Below are positions 49,844 to 58,895 of a DNA stretch of 64,000 nucleotides, piece by piece (within the stretch, counting starts at the first letter, position 1; each line of letters starts with the position of its first letter). The stretch is from Actinomadura parmotrematis (GTDB lineage: Bacteria; Actinomycetota; Actinomycetes; Streptosporangiales; Streptosporangiaceae). Location of the stretch: assembly GCF_019458805.1 (NCBI RefSeq), contig NZ_JAIBOA010000002.1, forward strand, positions 310,001 through 374,000, given 5' to 3'. The position numbers and the translations under genes are program-made. The notes under the pieces were generated by a model. The model made no database searches. It saw only the letters and a list, made by a program, of their open reading frames with translations, and was not told the DNA's origin.

Positions 49844-50907
49844 GATGAGATCTGCACTTTGCTGTGGTCTCCCAGGACGAGACGGTGGGCCTTCGGGACG
49901 CGGGGGGCGGGCGTGACCTCGGCCTCGCGGCCGATCAGGGAGACCTCGATGCGGCCGACGCCGTCGATGGAGGCGCCGCGCAGCACGATCGAGTACTCGA
50001 TCTCGCTGCCGATCACCGTGCAGTCGCGGTCGATGGAGGTGAAGGGGCCGACGTAGGAGTCGCGCACCGTGCTGCCCGCCCCGACGATCGCCGGGCCGAC
50101 GACGCGCGAGCCGGCGACCGTGGCGCCCTCCTCCACCACCACCCGGCCGATCAGCTCGCTGGCGGCGTCCACGGTGCCGCGCACCGACGGCTCCAGGCCC
50201 TCCAGCACCAGCCGGTTGACCTCCAGCATGTCGGTGACGTTGCCGGTGTCCTTCCAGTAGCCGGAGATCACCGTGGAGGCGACGCGGTGGCCGCGGTCCA
50301 GCAGCCCCTGGATCGCGTCGGTGATCTCCAGCTCGTCCCGCCAGGACGGCTTCAGCGCGGCGACCGCGGCGTGCACGGCCGGGGAGAACAGGTAGACGCC
50401 GACGAGGGCGAGGTCGCTCTTCGGCCGCGCGGGCTTCTCCTCCAGGCCGACGACGCGGCCCTGGCCGTCCAGCTCGGCGACGCCGAAGGCGCGCGGGTCC
50501 GACACCCGGGTCAGCATGATCTGCGCGGCGGGCCGCTCGGTGCGGAACCGCTCGACGAGGCCGCTGATGCCGCCGACGATGAAGTTGTCGCCGAGGTACA
50601 TGACGAAGTCGTCGTCGCCGAGGAAGCCGCGGGCGATGAGGACGGCGTGGGCGAGGCCGCGCGGGGCGTCCTGCGGCAGGTAGGTGACCTGGAGGCCGAA
50701 CGCCGAGCCGTCCCCGACGGCCGCCTCGATCTCGGCGGCGGTGTCGCCGACGACGATGCCGACCTCGGTGATCCCGGCGTCGCGGATCGCCTCCAGGCCG
50801 TAGAACAGCACCGGCTTGTTGGCGACCGGCACGAGCTGCTTGGCGGAGGTGTGGGTGATCGGCCGGAGCCGCGAGCCGGCGCCGCCCGCGAGCACGAGGG
50901 CCTTCAC
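49840..50907 (-). CDS. rmlA: glucose-1-phosphate thymidylyltransferase, long (StrD-type) form
   Basis: The 355-residue enzyme makes dTDP-glucose from glucose-1-phosphate and dTTP. The N-terminal catalytic domain has ALVLAGGAGSRLRPITHTSAKQLVPVANKP, shown here in its core GGAGSRLRPIT, then YLGDNFIVGG and DTGNVTDMLEVNR. A C-terminal left-handed beta-helix of about 100 residues (RVVVEEGATVAGSRVVGPAIV) marks the longer StrD-like class rather than the ~290-residue RmlA of most rhamnose operons. GTG 50907 fits the family; the upstream frame is non-coding. Confidence 0.93.
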   Translation of the reverse strand: MKALVLAGGAGSRLRPITHTSAKQLVPVANKPVLFYGLEAIRDAGITEVGIVVGDTAAEIEAAVGDGSAFGLQVTYLPQDAPRGLAHAVLIARGFLGDDDFVMYLGDNFIVGGISGLVERFRTERPAAQIMLTRVSDPRAFGVAELDGQGRVVGLEEKPARPKSDLALVGVYLFSPAVHAAVAALKPSWRDELEITDAIQGLLDRGHRVASTVISGYWKDTGNVTDMLEVNRLVLEGLEPSVRGTVDAASELIGRVVVEEGATVAGSRVVGPAIVGAGSTVRDSYVGPFTSIDRDCTVIGSEIEYSIVLRGASIDGVGRIEVSLIGREAEVTPAPRVPKAHRLVLGDHSKVQISS

Positions 50908-51100
50908 CGGGCGGCCGCCCGGCGCGGCGGCCCGGTGGGGGCGCAGGGGTTCACATCGGCTCCCGAGATGCCAGGGGTGCGTTTCCGCCACCGACCTTAC
51001 CGGCGCCCGACCCCAGGTCGGGCATGCCGGACATAGCCGGAAGCCGATGTTCCGTACCGCTCCCCGCGCCCCCGCGCGCCCCGGCGGGCGCGCCGCGCCG

Positions 51101-52381
51101 CTACCGCGCCTGGACGATCATGCCGGCGCCGACGGTGTTGTTGGTCGACTCGTCGATCAGGATGAACCCGCCGGTCAGCCGGTTGCGGGCGTAGTCGTCG
51201 ATGAACAGCGGCTGGGTGACGCGCAGCGAGATCCGGCCGATCTCGTTGACGCCGAGCCCGGCGGCGTCCTCGTCGCGGTGCAGGGTGTTGACGTCCAGCC
51301 GGTAAGCCAGGTCCTTCACCATCGCCTTGGCGGTGCGGGTGGTGTGCTTCAGCAGCAGCCGGCTGCGCGGGGTGAGCCGCCGGTCGGGCGCCATCCAGCA
51401 GACCATCGCGTCGATGTCCTGGGCGACCTCGGGCCGGTTGTGCGGCCGGGCGATCATGTCGCCGCGGGAGATGTCGATCTCGTCGGCCAGCCGCAGCGTC
51501 ACCGACATCGGCGCGAACGCCTCCTCGACCGGCCCGTTCGGGCCGTCGATGCCGGCGATGGTGGTGGTGAGCCCCGACGGCAGGTGCACGACCTCGTCGC
51601 CGGGCTTGAGGACGCCGCCCGCGACCTGCCCCGCGTAGCCGCGGTAGTCGTGCAGCTCGGGGTCGGTGGAGGCGTGCGGGCGGATCACGTACTGGACGGG
51701 GAACCGCACGTCGATGAGGTTGCGGTCGGAGGCGATGTGCACGTGCTCCAGGTGGTGCAGCAGCGACGACCCCTCGTACCAGGGCATGTTCACCGACCGC
51801 TCCACCACGTTGTCGCCGTGCAGCGCCGACAGCGGGACGAACGTCAGGTCGCCGATCTCCAGCTTGGAGGCGAACGCGGTGAACTCGTCCACGATGCGCT
51901 CGTAGACGCCCCGGTCGTAGTCCACCAGGTCCATCTTGTTCACCGCGACGACCAGGTGCGGCACCCGCAGCAGCGTCGCGAGGAAGGCGTGCCGGCGGGA
52001 CTGCTCCAGGATGCCCTTGCGCGCGTCCACCAGGATGATCGCCAGGTCGGCGGTGGACGCGCCGGTCACCATGTTGCGGGTGTACTGGATGTGGCCGGGG
52101 GTGTCGGCGATGATGAACTTGCGGCGCGGCGTCGCGAAGTAGCGGTAGGCCACGTCGATGGTGATGCCCTGCTCGCGCTCGGCGCGCAGGCCGTCGGTGA
52201 GCAGCGCGAGGTTGGTGTACTCCTCGCCGCGGTCGGCGCTGGTGCGCTCCACCGACTCCAGCTGGTCCTCGAAGATCGACTTGGAGTCGAACAGCAGCCG
52301 GCCGATCAGCGTGGACTTGCCGTCGTCCACCGACCCGGCCGTCGCGAACCGCAGGATGTCCATGTTCCCAGGGGCGCTCAT
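51101..52381 (-). CDS. cysN: sulfate adenylyltransferase subunit 1 (CysN, no fused APS kinase)
   Basis: The 426-residue GTPase stimulates APS synthesis by CysD. It carries G1 GSVDDGKSTLIGRLLFDSK, abbreviated to GSVDDGKST, plus the switch region REQGITIDVAYRYF, G3 DTPGHIQYTRNM, and G4 NKMD, followed by two beta-barrel domains. Many actinobacterial relatives are CysNC with a C-terminal APS kinase; here the protein stops before it. The start overlaps the cysD stop by one base (TGATG). The missing kinase function is provided by the 30349-31818 gene. Confidence 0.95.
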   Translation of the reverse strand: MSAPGNMDILRFATAGSVDDGKSTLIGRLLFDSKSIFEDQLESVERTSADRGEEYTNLALLTDGLRAEREQGITIDVAYRYFATPRRKFIIADTPGHIQYTRNMVTGASTADLAIILVDARKGILEQSRRHAFLATLLRVPHLVVAVNKMDLVDYDRGVYERIVDEFTAFASKLEIGDLTFVPLSALHGDNVVERSVNMPWYEGSSLLHHLEHVHIASDRNLIDVRFPVQYVIRPHASTDPELHDYRGYAGQVAGGVLKPGDEVVHLPSGLTTTIAGIDGPNGPVEEAFAPMSVTLRLADEIDISRGDMIARPHNRPEVAQDIDAMVCWMAPDRRLTPRSRLLLKHTTRTAKAMVKDLAYRLDVNTLHRDEDAAGLGVNEIGRISLRVTQPLFIDDYARNRLTGGFILIDESTNNTVGAGMIVQAR

Positions 52382-53295
52382 CAGAAGTAGCCCTCCTTCT
52401 TGCGGTCCTCCATGGCGGCCTCGCTGGCCCGGTCGTCGGCGCGGGTCTGGCCGCGCTCGGTGATCCGGGTGGCCGCGATCTCCTCGATCACCTCGTCCAG
52501 CGAGGCGGCGGCGGACCGCACCGCGCCGGTGCAGGACGCGTCGCCGACGGTGCGGTAGCGGACGGTCGCCTCGAACGCGGGCTCGTCGTCGCCGCGGTTG
52601 GCGTAGGAGATGTCGGCGAGCAGCATGCCGTCGCGCTCGAACACCCGCCGCGGGTGCGCGAAGTAGATCGACGGCAGCTCCAGCTCCTCGCGCCGGATGT
52701 AGTCCCAGATGTCCAGCTCGGTCCAGTTGGACAGCGGGAAGACCCGGACGTGCTCGCCCTGCCGGATCCGGGTGTTGTAGAGGTTCCACAGCTCGGGCCG
52801 CTGGTTCTTCGGATCCCACTGCCCGAACTCGTCGCGGAAGGACACCACGCGCTCCTTGGCGCGGGCCTTCTCCTCGTCGCGGCGGGCGCCGCCGAACGCC
52901 GCGTCGAAGCGGTGCTCCTCGATGGCGTCGAGCAGGGTGACGGTCTGCAGCCGGTTGCGGCTCGCGCGCCGCCCGGTCTCCTCGGTCACCCGGCCCTGGT
53001 CGATGGACTCCTGCACCGAGGCGACGACGAGGCGGACGCCGGTCTCGGCGACCCGCCGGTCCCGGTACTCGATCACCTCGGGGAAGTTGTGGCCGGTGTC
53101 GACGTGCATCACCGGGAACGGCACCGGCGCGGGCGCGAACGCCTTCTCGGCCAGGCGCAGCATCACGATGCTGTCCTTGCCGCCGGAGAACAGCAGGACC
53201 GGGCGCTCGAACTCGGCCGCCACCTCCCGGATGATCTGGATGGACTCGGCTTCGAGGACGTCTAGCTGGGACAGCAGATAATCGCTGCGCTGCAT
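52381..53295 (-). CDS. cysD: sulfate adenylyltransferase subunit 2
   Basis: The 304-residue catalytic subunit joins sulfate to ATP giving APS. The PP-loop LLFSGGKDSIVML, MHVDTGHNFPEV, AFGGARRDEEKARAKER and the end-region DRKKEGYF are typical of CysD. ATG 53295 (MQRSDYLLSQL) has GGAGAGAG upstream; the longer frame to 53361 is unlikely. It is coupled to cysN and lies downstream of the cysQ-like gene on the same strand. No cysH or sulfite reductase gene is near, which argues for sulfation rather than assimilation. Confidence 0.95.
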   Translation of the reverse strand: MQRSDYLLSQLDVLEAESIQIIREVAAEFERPVLLFSGGKDSIVMLRLAEKAFAPAPVPFPVMHVDTGHNFPEVIEYRDRRVAETGVRLVVASVQESIDQGRVTEETGRRASRNRLQTVTLLDAIEEHRFDAAFGGARRDEEKARAKERVVSFRDEFGQWDPKNQRPELWNLYNTRIRQGEHVRVFPLSNWTELDIWDYIRREELELPSIYFAHPRRVFERDGMLLADISYANRGDDEPAFEATVRYRTVGDASCTGAVRSAAASLDEVIEEIAATRITERGQTRADDRASEAAMEDRKKEGYF

Positions 53296-53419
53296 GTCTG
53301 GGGCTCTCTCCACGCTGTTGGCAGGCTGCACCGGGTCGTGGGCCGGGCCATGGGGCGGCACCTGCCCACCGGTTCTGAACGGCGGCGCGCCGCGGGCTGT
53401 TCCGGGCGGCCGCCCGAGG

Positions 53420-54307
53420 TCACTCCGGCCGCGCGCCGGTCACGTCCCGTATGCCGGTCAGCAGCGTCGATGCCGACACCGGGTGGCACACCAGGATATC
53501 CGGGAGCCAGGGGTCGTCCCGGTTGTACTCCAGGGGCGAGCCGTCGACGCGGGACGCGTGCGCGCCCGCGGCGTGCGCGACCGCCACCGGGGCGGCCGAG
53601 TCCCACTCGTACATGCCGCCGGCGTGCACGTAGGCGTCGGCCTGCCCGAGCAGCACCGCGGAGATCTTCGCGCCGGCCGACCCGATCGGCACGAGCTCCA
53701 CCTCCAGCGGCAGCGCGTCGGCGAGGCGCTGCACGAACTCGGGGGGACGGCTCCGGCTGACCGCGATCCGCAGCCGGCCCGGGGCAGGCTCGGGAACGCG
53801 CAGCGGCGCCTCCCCGCCGGCGGTGACGTCGAGCGCCCCGCCCGGCGACGTCCGCAGCGTGCGGCCCTGCGCGGGCAGCGCGACGGCGCCCGCGGCGAGC
53901 CCGGCCTTCGTCCAGAGCGCCACGTGCACCGCCCAGTCGGGGCGGCCCTCCTCGGCGAACTCGCGGGTGCCGTCCAGCGGGTCGACGATCCAGACGCGGC
54001 CCGCGGCGAGCCGGGCCGCGGCGGCGGTGTTGCCCGTCGGGGCCCGGTCGTCGCCGGCGGCGCGCTTGCCCGCCACCGACGCGCGGCCCTCCTCCGACAG
54101 GACCGCGTCGCCCGGACAGCGCTCGGCCAGCGCCGCCATCAGGTGCTCGTGCGACCGCAGGTCGCCGGTGTCCTTGAGGGTCCGCGCGTCGGCGAACCCC
54201 ACCTCGTCGCGCACCGCCAGCAGCAGGCGCCCCGCCGCCGCGGCGAGCCCGCCCGCCAGGGCGTGGTCGTCCGCCCGGGCGTGGTCGTCCGCCGTTCCCC
54301 GCGTCAT
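53420..54307 (-). CDS. 3'(2'),5'-bisphosphate nucleotidase CysQ-like (inositol monophosphatase family)
   Basis: The 295-residue metal-dependent phosphatase has SEEGR as the metal-binding acidic pair, WIVDPLDGTREF as the central signature, and YEWDSAAPVAV as the C-terminal motif. CysQ enzymes hydrolyse PAP, the inhibitory by-product of sulfotransferases or PAPS reductase, to AMP. Position beside cysDN strongly supports this over inositol phosphatase. The N-terminus contains a short DNA-level duplication (ADDHARADDHAL). An upstream sugar-transferase gene is 93 bases away on the same strand. Confidence 0.88.
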   Translation of the reverse strand: MTRGTADDHARADDHALAGGLAAAAGRLLLAVRDEVGFADARTLKDTGDLRSHEHLMAALAERCPGDAVLSEEGRASVAGKRAAGDDRAPTGNTAAAARLAAGRVWIVDPLDGTREFAEEGRPDWAVHVALWTKAGLAAGAVALPAQGRTLRTSPGGALDVTAGGEAPLRVPEPAPGRLRIAVSRSRPPEFVQRLADALPLEVELVPIGSAGAKISAVLLGQADAYVHAGGMYEWDSAAPVAVAHAAGAHASRVDGSPLEYNRDDPWLPDILVCHPVSASTLLTGIRDVTGARPE

Positions 54308-54400
54308 CCGATGATCACATTCCCGACTCGGCCGATCTGCACGGTCAACAATCTCATGCCGCGCGGGCCGCCGGGTGCGGGCGGGGGGTATCCGCCCCGA

Positions 54401-55891
54401 TCAGTACGCGCCCGAGCCGCGGAACACCGCCGCCCAGGTCTTCCAGATGATCTGCAGGTCCATCGCCAGCGACCAGTTGTCGACGTAGCGCAGGTCCAGC
54501 CGGACCGACTCCTCCCACGACAGGTCCGAGCGGCCGCTCACCTGCCAGAGCCCGGTCATCCCCGGCTTCACCACGAGCCGCCGGTGCACGTCGTCGCCGT
54601 AGCGGGCGACCTCGTCGGGCAGCGGAGGGCGCGGCCCGACCAGCGACATGTCGCCGCGCACGACGTTCAGCAGCTGCGGCAGCTCGTCCAGCGAGTAGCG
54701 GCGCAGCCGGCCGCCGACCCGGGTGATCCGCGGATCCTCCTTGATCTTGAACAGCACGCCGTCGTTCTCGTTCCCGTCGAGCAGCTCCACCTTGCGGGTC
54801 TCGGCGTCGGCGACCATCGTGCGGAACTTGTAGACGGTGAACTCGCGGCCGCCGCGGCCCACCCGCGTCTGGCGGAACAGCACCGGCCCGCGGCTGGTCG
54901 TCCCGATCAGCAGCGCGACGGCCAGCAGCACCGGGCTGAGCGCCACCAGCGCCGCGAGCGCCGCCGCCCGGTCGAACCCGCCCTTCAGCAGCTTGCGGCC
55001 GCCCGCCAGCTCGGGGTGCTCCACGTGCAGCAGCGGCAGCCCGGTGACCGGCCGGATCGAGATGCGCGGACCCGCCACGTCCATCAGCGCGGGCGCCACC
55101 ACCAGCTCCACGTCGTCGCGCTCGATCTGCCAGGCCAGCCGGCGGAGCGCCCGCCCGTCCATCTCCGGGCACGACAGCACCGCGACCGAGTCGGCCCCGA
55201 TCCGCTCCACCACCGCGGCGACCTCGCCGAAGTCGCCGAGCACCGGGACGCCCTCGACCTCGGCGGCCCGCTCCCCCGCGGCCGCCGGCGCGGGCGGCAG
55301 GCACACCGCGGCGATGTCCATGCCGTGGTAGGCCTTCTGGCGGAGCAGCAGGATCAGGTCGGCCACCGACGAGCGGTGCCCGACCGCCACCACCCGCCGC
55401 ATGTACCGGCCGTTCCACCGCCGCGCGTGCAGCCACTTGCGCAGCCGGTACCGCGCCACCAGCGCCAGCAGCGTCCCGAGCGGCAGCGCCATCACCACGT
55501 ACCCGCGCGCCACCTCGGTCTTCGTCGCGTACGCCACGATCGCGACCGTCGCGATGAGGATGAACCCGGCGCGCAGCACCCGGTGGAACTCCTCGTACCC
55601 CACCCCGACGTAGCGGGGCTGGTAGGCCCGGCAGACCGTCAGCACCAGCAGCCAGCCGAGCGGGAGCAGCAGCGACAGCGCGATGTAGGCGAGGCCGAAC
55701 CCGTCGTCGCCGACCTTGCCCGGCAGGCCGGGGAAGCGCAGCAGCAGCGCGATGACCGTGGCCACCTGCATGGACGCGTAGTCGAGCGCCACCGCCGCCC
55801 GCCGGTACCGCGCCGGCCACTTCTGCTCGGCCGGATCGGGATGGAGGGGTAGGACGGGCGCGCTCGTCCGGTCCCTGCCCATGACGGTCAT
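54401..55891 (-). CDS. WbaP/WcaJ-type polyprenyl glycosylphosphotransferase
   Basis: The 496-residue membrane enzyme starts lipid-linked glycan synthesis by placing a sugar phosphate on undecaprenyl phosphate. About four N-terminal membrane segments precede a CoA-binding-like soluble domain (RRVVAVGHRSSVADLILLL) and another membrane helix. The catalytic bacterial sugar transferase domain has FTVYKFRTMVADAE, RYSLDELPQLLNVVRGDMSLVGPRP in parts, and PGMTGLWQVSGRSD with LDLRYVDNWS. ATG 55891 has GGGGGAGACG upstream. It leads a co-directional run cysQ, cysD, cysN, rmlA, rmlB, rmlD. Confidence 0.92.
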   Translation of the reverse strand: MTVMGRDRTSAPVLPLHPDPAEQKWPARYRRAAVALDYASMQVATVIALLLRFPGLPGKVGDDGFGLAYIALSLLLPLGWLLVLTVCRAYQPRYVGVGYEEFHRVLRAGFILIATVAIVAYATKTEVARGYVVMALPLGTLLALVARYRLRKWLHARRWNGRYMRRVVAVGHRSSVADLILLLRQKAYHGMDIAAVCLPPAPAAAGERAAEVEGVPVLGDFGEVAAVVERIGADSVAVLSCPEMDGRALRRLAWQIERDDVELVVAPALMDVAGPRISIRPVTGLPLLHVEHPELAGGRKLLKGGFDRAAALAALVALSPVLLAVALLIGTTSRGPVLFRQTRVGRGGREFTVYKFRTMVADAETRKVELLDGNENDGVLFKIKEDPRITRVGGRLRRYSLDELPQLLNVVRGDMSLVGPRPPLPDEVARYGDDVHRRLVVKPGMTGLWQVSGRSDLSWEESVRLDLRYVDNWSLAMDLQIIWKTWAAVFRGSGAY

Positions 55892-56151
55892 CGGCGTCTC
55901 CCCCAACCCGTAACATCCGCACCAGGAATCCGATACACATCCAGGACGGCCGAAAGGCACTCCAGGTTCACAGCCGCCCGGATCGCCATTCGCGTGCATC
56001 TTACGGACGTGCGCCCGTCCACGGGACCTGTGATCCGCAGTCATCGCGCCCTGACAGCGCGCGGCCGCAAGAGGACACCGCCACCCCCTTGCCACCGGCC
56101 GCCCCGCGACGACCCCGGCGTGAGGCCCCCGGACCGTTCCGGGAAGGCCGT
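55892..56151. other. intergenic region upstream of the priming glycosyltransferase gene
   Basis: This 260-base gap should contain the promoter of the sugar transferase gene. Frames crossing it are not convincing as genes. No clear hexamer pair, hairpin or RNA gene is recognised by eye. Confidence 0.5.
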
Positions 56152-56730
56152 TCAGGGCGCCGCGTGGAAGGTGTTCTGCGCCGCCTCCAGGCCCCCGGTC
56201 ATCAGCGCCTCCACCGCGTCCGCGGCGACCTCCACGTTCAGGTCCAGCTCCTTGCGCTCGGCCGCCGCGAAATCCTTCAGCACGAACGCCGCCGCGTCCA
56301 TCCGCCCCGGCGGCCGGCCCACCCCGAACCGCACCCGCGGATACTCCCCGCCCCCCACCGACCGCGTGATCGACCGCAGCCCGTTGTGGCCGTTGTCACC
56401 GCCGCCCTGCTTCAGCCGCACCGCGCCGAACGGCACGTCCAGCTCGTCGTGCACCACGATCACCCGGTCGAGCGGCACCTTGTAGAAGTCGCGCAGCGCC
56501 TTCACCGGCCCGCCCGACTCGTTCATGTAGGTCCGCGGCTTCGCCAGCACCACCCGCGTCCCCGCGAGCCGCCCCTCCAGCACGTCGGCCCGCGCCCGGT
56601 GCGACTTGAAGCGGCCGCCGGCCCGGCCCGCCAGCACGTCCAGCACCATGAACCCGGCGTTGTGCCGGTTGCCCGCGTACGACGGCCCCGGATTCCCGAG
56701 CCCGACGACCAGCCACACGTCCGCGCCCAC
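56152..56730 (-). CDS. pth: peptidyl-tRNA hydrolase
   Basis: The 192-residue enzyme releases tRNA from prematurely dropped peptidyl-tRNA. It has [26 protein letters not shown] in family form (catalytic His in RHNAGF), [27 protein letters not shown] and [15 protein letters not shown] 56730 gives the standard N-terminus. It follows rplY on the same strand, as in most bacteria, with a strong hairpin between them. Confidence 0.96.
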   Translation of the reverse strand: MGADVWLVVGLGNPGPSYAGNRHNAGFMVLDVLAGRAGGRFKSHRARADVLEGRLAGTRVVLAKPRTYMNESGGPVKALRDFYKVPLDRVIVVHDELDVPFGAVRLKQGGGDNGHNGLRSITRSVGGGEYPRVRFGVGRPPGRMDAAAFVLKDFAAAERKELDLNVEVAADAVEALMTGGLEAAQNTFHAAP

Positions 56731-56751
56731 CCGGGGCTCCCCTCACATCGA

Positions 56752-56785
56752 CGACGGCCCCCGCGGTAACCCGCGGGGGCCGTCG
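56752..56785 (-). terminator. strong hairpin between rplY and pth
   Basis: Arms CGACGGCCCCCGCGG (56752-56766) and their complement (56771-56785) pair perfectly over 15 bases with a TAAC loop. On the minus strand a T-run lies before, not after, the stem, so it is not a classical terminator for rplY. It may reduce read-through into pth or stabilise the upstream mRNA end. Confidence 0.55.
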
Positions 56786-56869
56786 AAAAACCATCGAACC
56801 TACCGGAAGCGCACGGGCGGCGTTCCGCACACCGTGCTCCGTCCGCTACCGGACAGGGCGCGCCGCACC

Positions 56870-57532
56870 CTACTCGGCGGCCTCGGCGGACTCGCCCTCG
56901 CCGGCCTCGCCCTCGCCGGCCGACTCGCCCTCGGCGGCCTCGCCCTCGGCGGCCTCGTCGGTCTCGGTGCTCTCCTCCAGCGCGGCGGCCGCGGCGGCCG
57001 CGTCCGCGATCTGCAGGACCAGCGTCTCCTCGTCGACCACCAGCGTCGTGCCGCGCGGCAGCTTCACGTCCTTCGCCAGCACCTGCGTGCCGATCTCCAG
57101 ACCCTCCACGCTCACCTCGACGCCGTCGGGGATGTGCGTCGCCTCGGCCTCGACCGACAGCTGCACCGCGTCCTGCTGCACCAGACCGCCCGACACGACC
57201 TCACCGGTCACCGTCACCGCGATGTCGACGGTCACCTTCTCGCCCCGCTTCACCAGCAGCAGGTCGACGTGCTCCAGGAACCCCTTGATCGGGTCGCGCT
57301 GCACGTCCTTCGGCAGCGCCAGCTCCGCGCCGCCGCCCAGGCCGTCGATGGTCAGCAGCACGTTCGGGGTCTTCAGCGCGAGCATCAGCTCGTGCCCCGG
57401 CAGCGTGATGTGCTTCGGGTCGGTGCCGTGGCCGTAGAGAACGGCGGGAACCTTGCCGGCCCGGCGGGTGCGCCGCGCGGCACCCTTACCGAACTCGGTG
57501 CGCGGCTCGGCGGCGATACGTACCTCGGACAC
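56870..57532 (-). CDS. rplY: 50S ribosomal protein L25 (CTC/TL5 long form)
   Basis: The 220-residue protein has the L25 domain (RTEFGKGAARRTRRAGKVPAVLYGHG) binding 5S rRNA, the TL5-type C-terminal beta domain, and an acidic Glu/Ala/Gly tail of about 35 residues with repeated EGEAAEGES-type units. GTG 57532 is placed by GAGGAG eight bases upstream. The acidic tail is common in actinobacteria and varies in length. It shares its strand and neighbourhood with pth and prs. Confidence 0.95.
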   Translation of the reverse strand: MSEVRIAAEPRTEFGKGAARRTRRAGKVPAVLYGHGTDPKHITLPGHELMLALKTPNVLLTIDGLGGGAELALPKDVQRDPIKGFLEHVDLLLVKRGEKVTVDIAVTVTGEVVSGGLVQQDAVQLSVEAEATHIPDGVEVSVEGLEIGTQVLAKDVKLPRGTTLVVDEETLVLQIADAAAAAAALEESTETDEAAEGEAAEGESAGEGEAGEGESAEAAE

Positions 57533-57777
57533 GGCGGAAACTCCTCGTTTGTTGCGATCCACGGCCGTCCGACATCGGACGTCCGCTCCGGACAGAGCCA
57601 ATCAGGCGTTGCTCGACGCGTCAGGCGCCTCGAAGATTCTTTGCGCTTCCCCAGGGAGACACGGGACCTGCACGACCACCGCACTCGACGACCCGGGGCA
57701 TACGCGGATTCCGCCATCCTAGCCGATGGCCGCCGCGCCCGACGCCAACAGGGCATCTCCCCGCCGCCCCACGGCGA

Positions 57778-57813
57778 AGGGCCCGGCCCCGCGCGCACGC
57801 GGACCCGGGCCCT
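57778..57813 (-). terminator. hairpin downstream of prs
   Basis: AGGGCCCGG (57778-57786) pairs with its complement (57805-57813), and an inner CCGCG/CGCGG stem (57789-57793 with 57798-57802) stacks on it. It lies 15 bases past the prs stop at 57828 on the minus strand, consistent with a terminator lacking a T-tract. Confidence 0.6.
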
Positions 57814-57827
57814 CCCCGAGCGGACGG

Positions 57828-58808
57828 CTAGCTGTGACCGCCGAACAGGCTGGTCACCGAACCGTCGCTGAACACCTCGTTGATCGCCCGCGCCACCAGC
57901 GGCGCGATCGGCAGCACCGTCAGCTTGTCGAACCGCTTCTCCTCCGGGATCGGCAGCGTGTTCGTCAGCACCACCTCGGAGATCCGCGAGTTCTTCAGCC
58001 GGTCCACCGCCGGACCCGACAGCACCCCGTGCGTCGCCGCCACCACGACCTTCGTCGCCCCGTGGTCGAACAGCGCGTCCGCCGCCTTCACGATCGTGCC
58101 ACCGGTGTCGATCATGTCGTCGACCACCACGCACGTCCGCCCGGCCACGTCACCGACCACGTCGAAGACCTTGACCTCGTTGGCCACCTCGGGATCGCGC
58201 TTCTTGTGGATGATCGCCATCGGGGCGCCGCCCAGCCGGTCCGACCACCGCTCGGTCACCCGCACCCGGCCCGCGTCCGGCGCCACCACCGTCACCTGCG
58301 ACAGGTCCAGCCGCGACTCGAAATGGTCCGCCAGCAGGTCCAGCGCGAACAGATGGTCCACCGGGCCGTCGAAGAACCCCTGGATCTGCGCCGTGTGCAG
58401 ATCCACCGTGATCAGCCGGTCCGCGCCCGCCGTCTTGAACAGGTCCGCCATCAGCCGCGCCGAGATCGGCTCCCGCCCGCGGTGCTTCTTGTCCTGCCGG
58501 GCGTACCCGAAGAACGGCGCCACCACGGTGATGCGCTTCGCCGACGCCCGCTTCAGCGCGTCCACCATGATCAGCTGTTCCATGATCCACTGGTTGATGG
58601 GGGCCGTGTGGCTCTGGATCACGAACGCGTCCGACCCGCGCACCGACTCCAGGAACCGCACGAACGTCTCACCGTTGGCGAAGTCGTACGCCGAGGTCGG
58701 CGTCAGCTCCACATGCAGGTTGTCCGCCACCTCCCTCGCCAGCTCCGGGTGGGCCCGGCCGGTGAAGAGCATCAGCTTCTTCTGGCCACTCGCCTTGATC
58801 CCACTCAC
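57828..58808 (-). CDS. prs: ribose-phosphate pyrophosphokinase
   Basis: The enzyme makes PRPP from ribose-5-phosphate and ATP, feeding nucleotide, His and Trp synthesis. The 326-residue protein shows LMLFTGRAHPELAREVAD, YDFANGETFVRF, GYARQDKKHRGREPISARL, the histidine loop VDLHTAQIQGFFDGPVDHL and the PRPP loop VVVDDMIDTGGTIVKAADA, all conserved. GTG 58808 sits seven bases after GGGGGAG; a TTG nine bases earlier is the alternative. It follows glmU by 87 bases, probably in one transcript. Confidence 0.95.
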   Translation of the reverse strand: MSGIKASGQKKLMLFTGRAHPELAREVADNLHVELTPTSAYDFANGETFVRFLESVRGSDAFVIQSHTAPINQWIMEQLIMVDALKRASAKRITVVAPFFGYARQDKKHRGREPISARLMADLFKTAGADRLITVDLHTAQIQGFFDGPVDHLFALDLLADHFESRLDLSQVTVVAPDAGRVRVTERWSDRLGGAPMAIIHKKRDPEVANEVKVFDVVGDVAGRTCVVVDDMIDTGGTIVKAADALFDHGATKVVVAATHGVLSGPAVDRLKNSRISEVVLTNTLPIPEEKRFDKLTVLPIAPLVARAINEVFSDGSVTSLFGGHS

Positions 58809-58895
58809 GCGCGACAACTCCCCCTCAATGTTCTGCCACCCCTGCGCCCTCCGGGGGGAGGACCCAGGACACCCTTACCCGGACCGCGCGGACGG

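Noticed and set aside
49840..50907. Antibiotic deoxysugar cluster suggested by the StrD-type thymidylyltransferase
   Set aside because: It is coupled to rmlB and rmlD and close to rmlC; no further deoxysugar, aminotransferase, polyketide or peptide synthetase genes are present.
51101..53295. cysDN as part of ordinary sulfate assimilation
   Set aside because: No cysH, sulfite reductase, sulfate permease or siroheme gene occurs in the window, and the genes are embedded among polysaccharide genes with a cysQ homologue.
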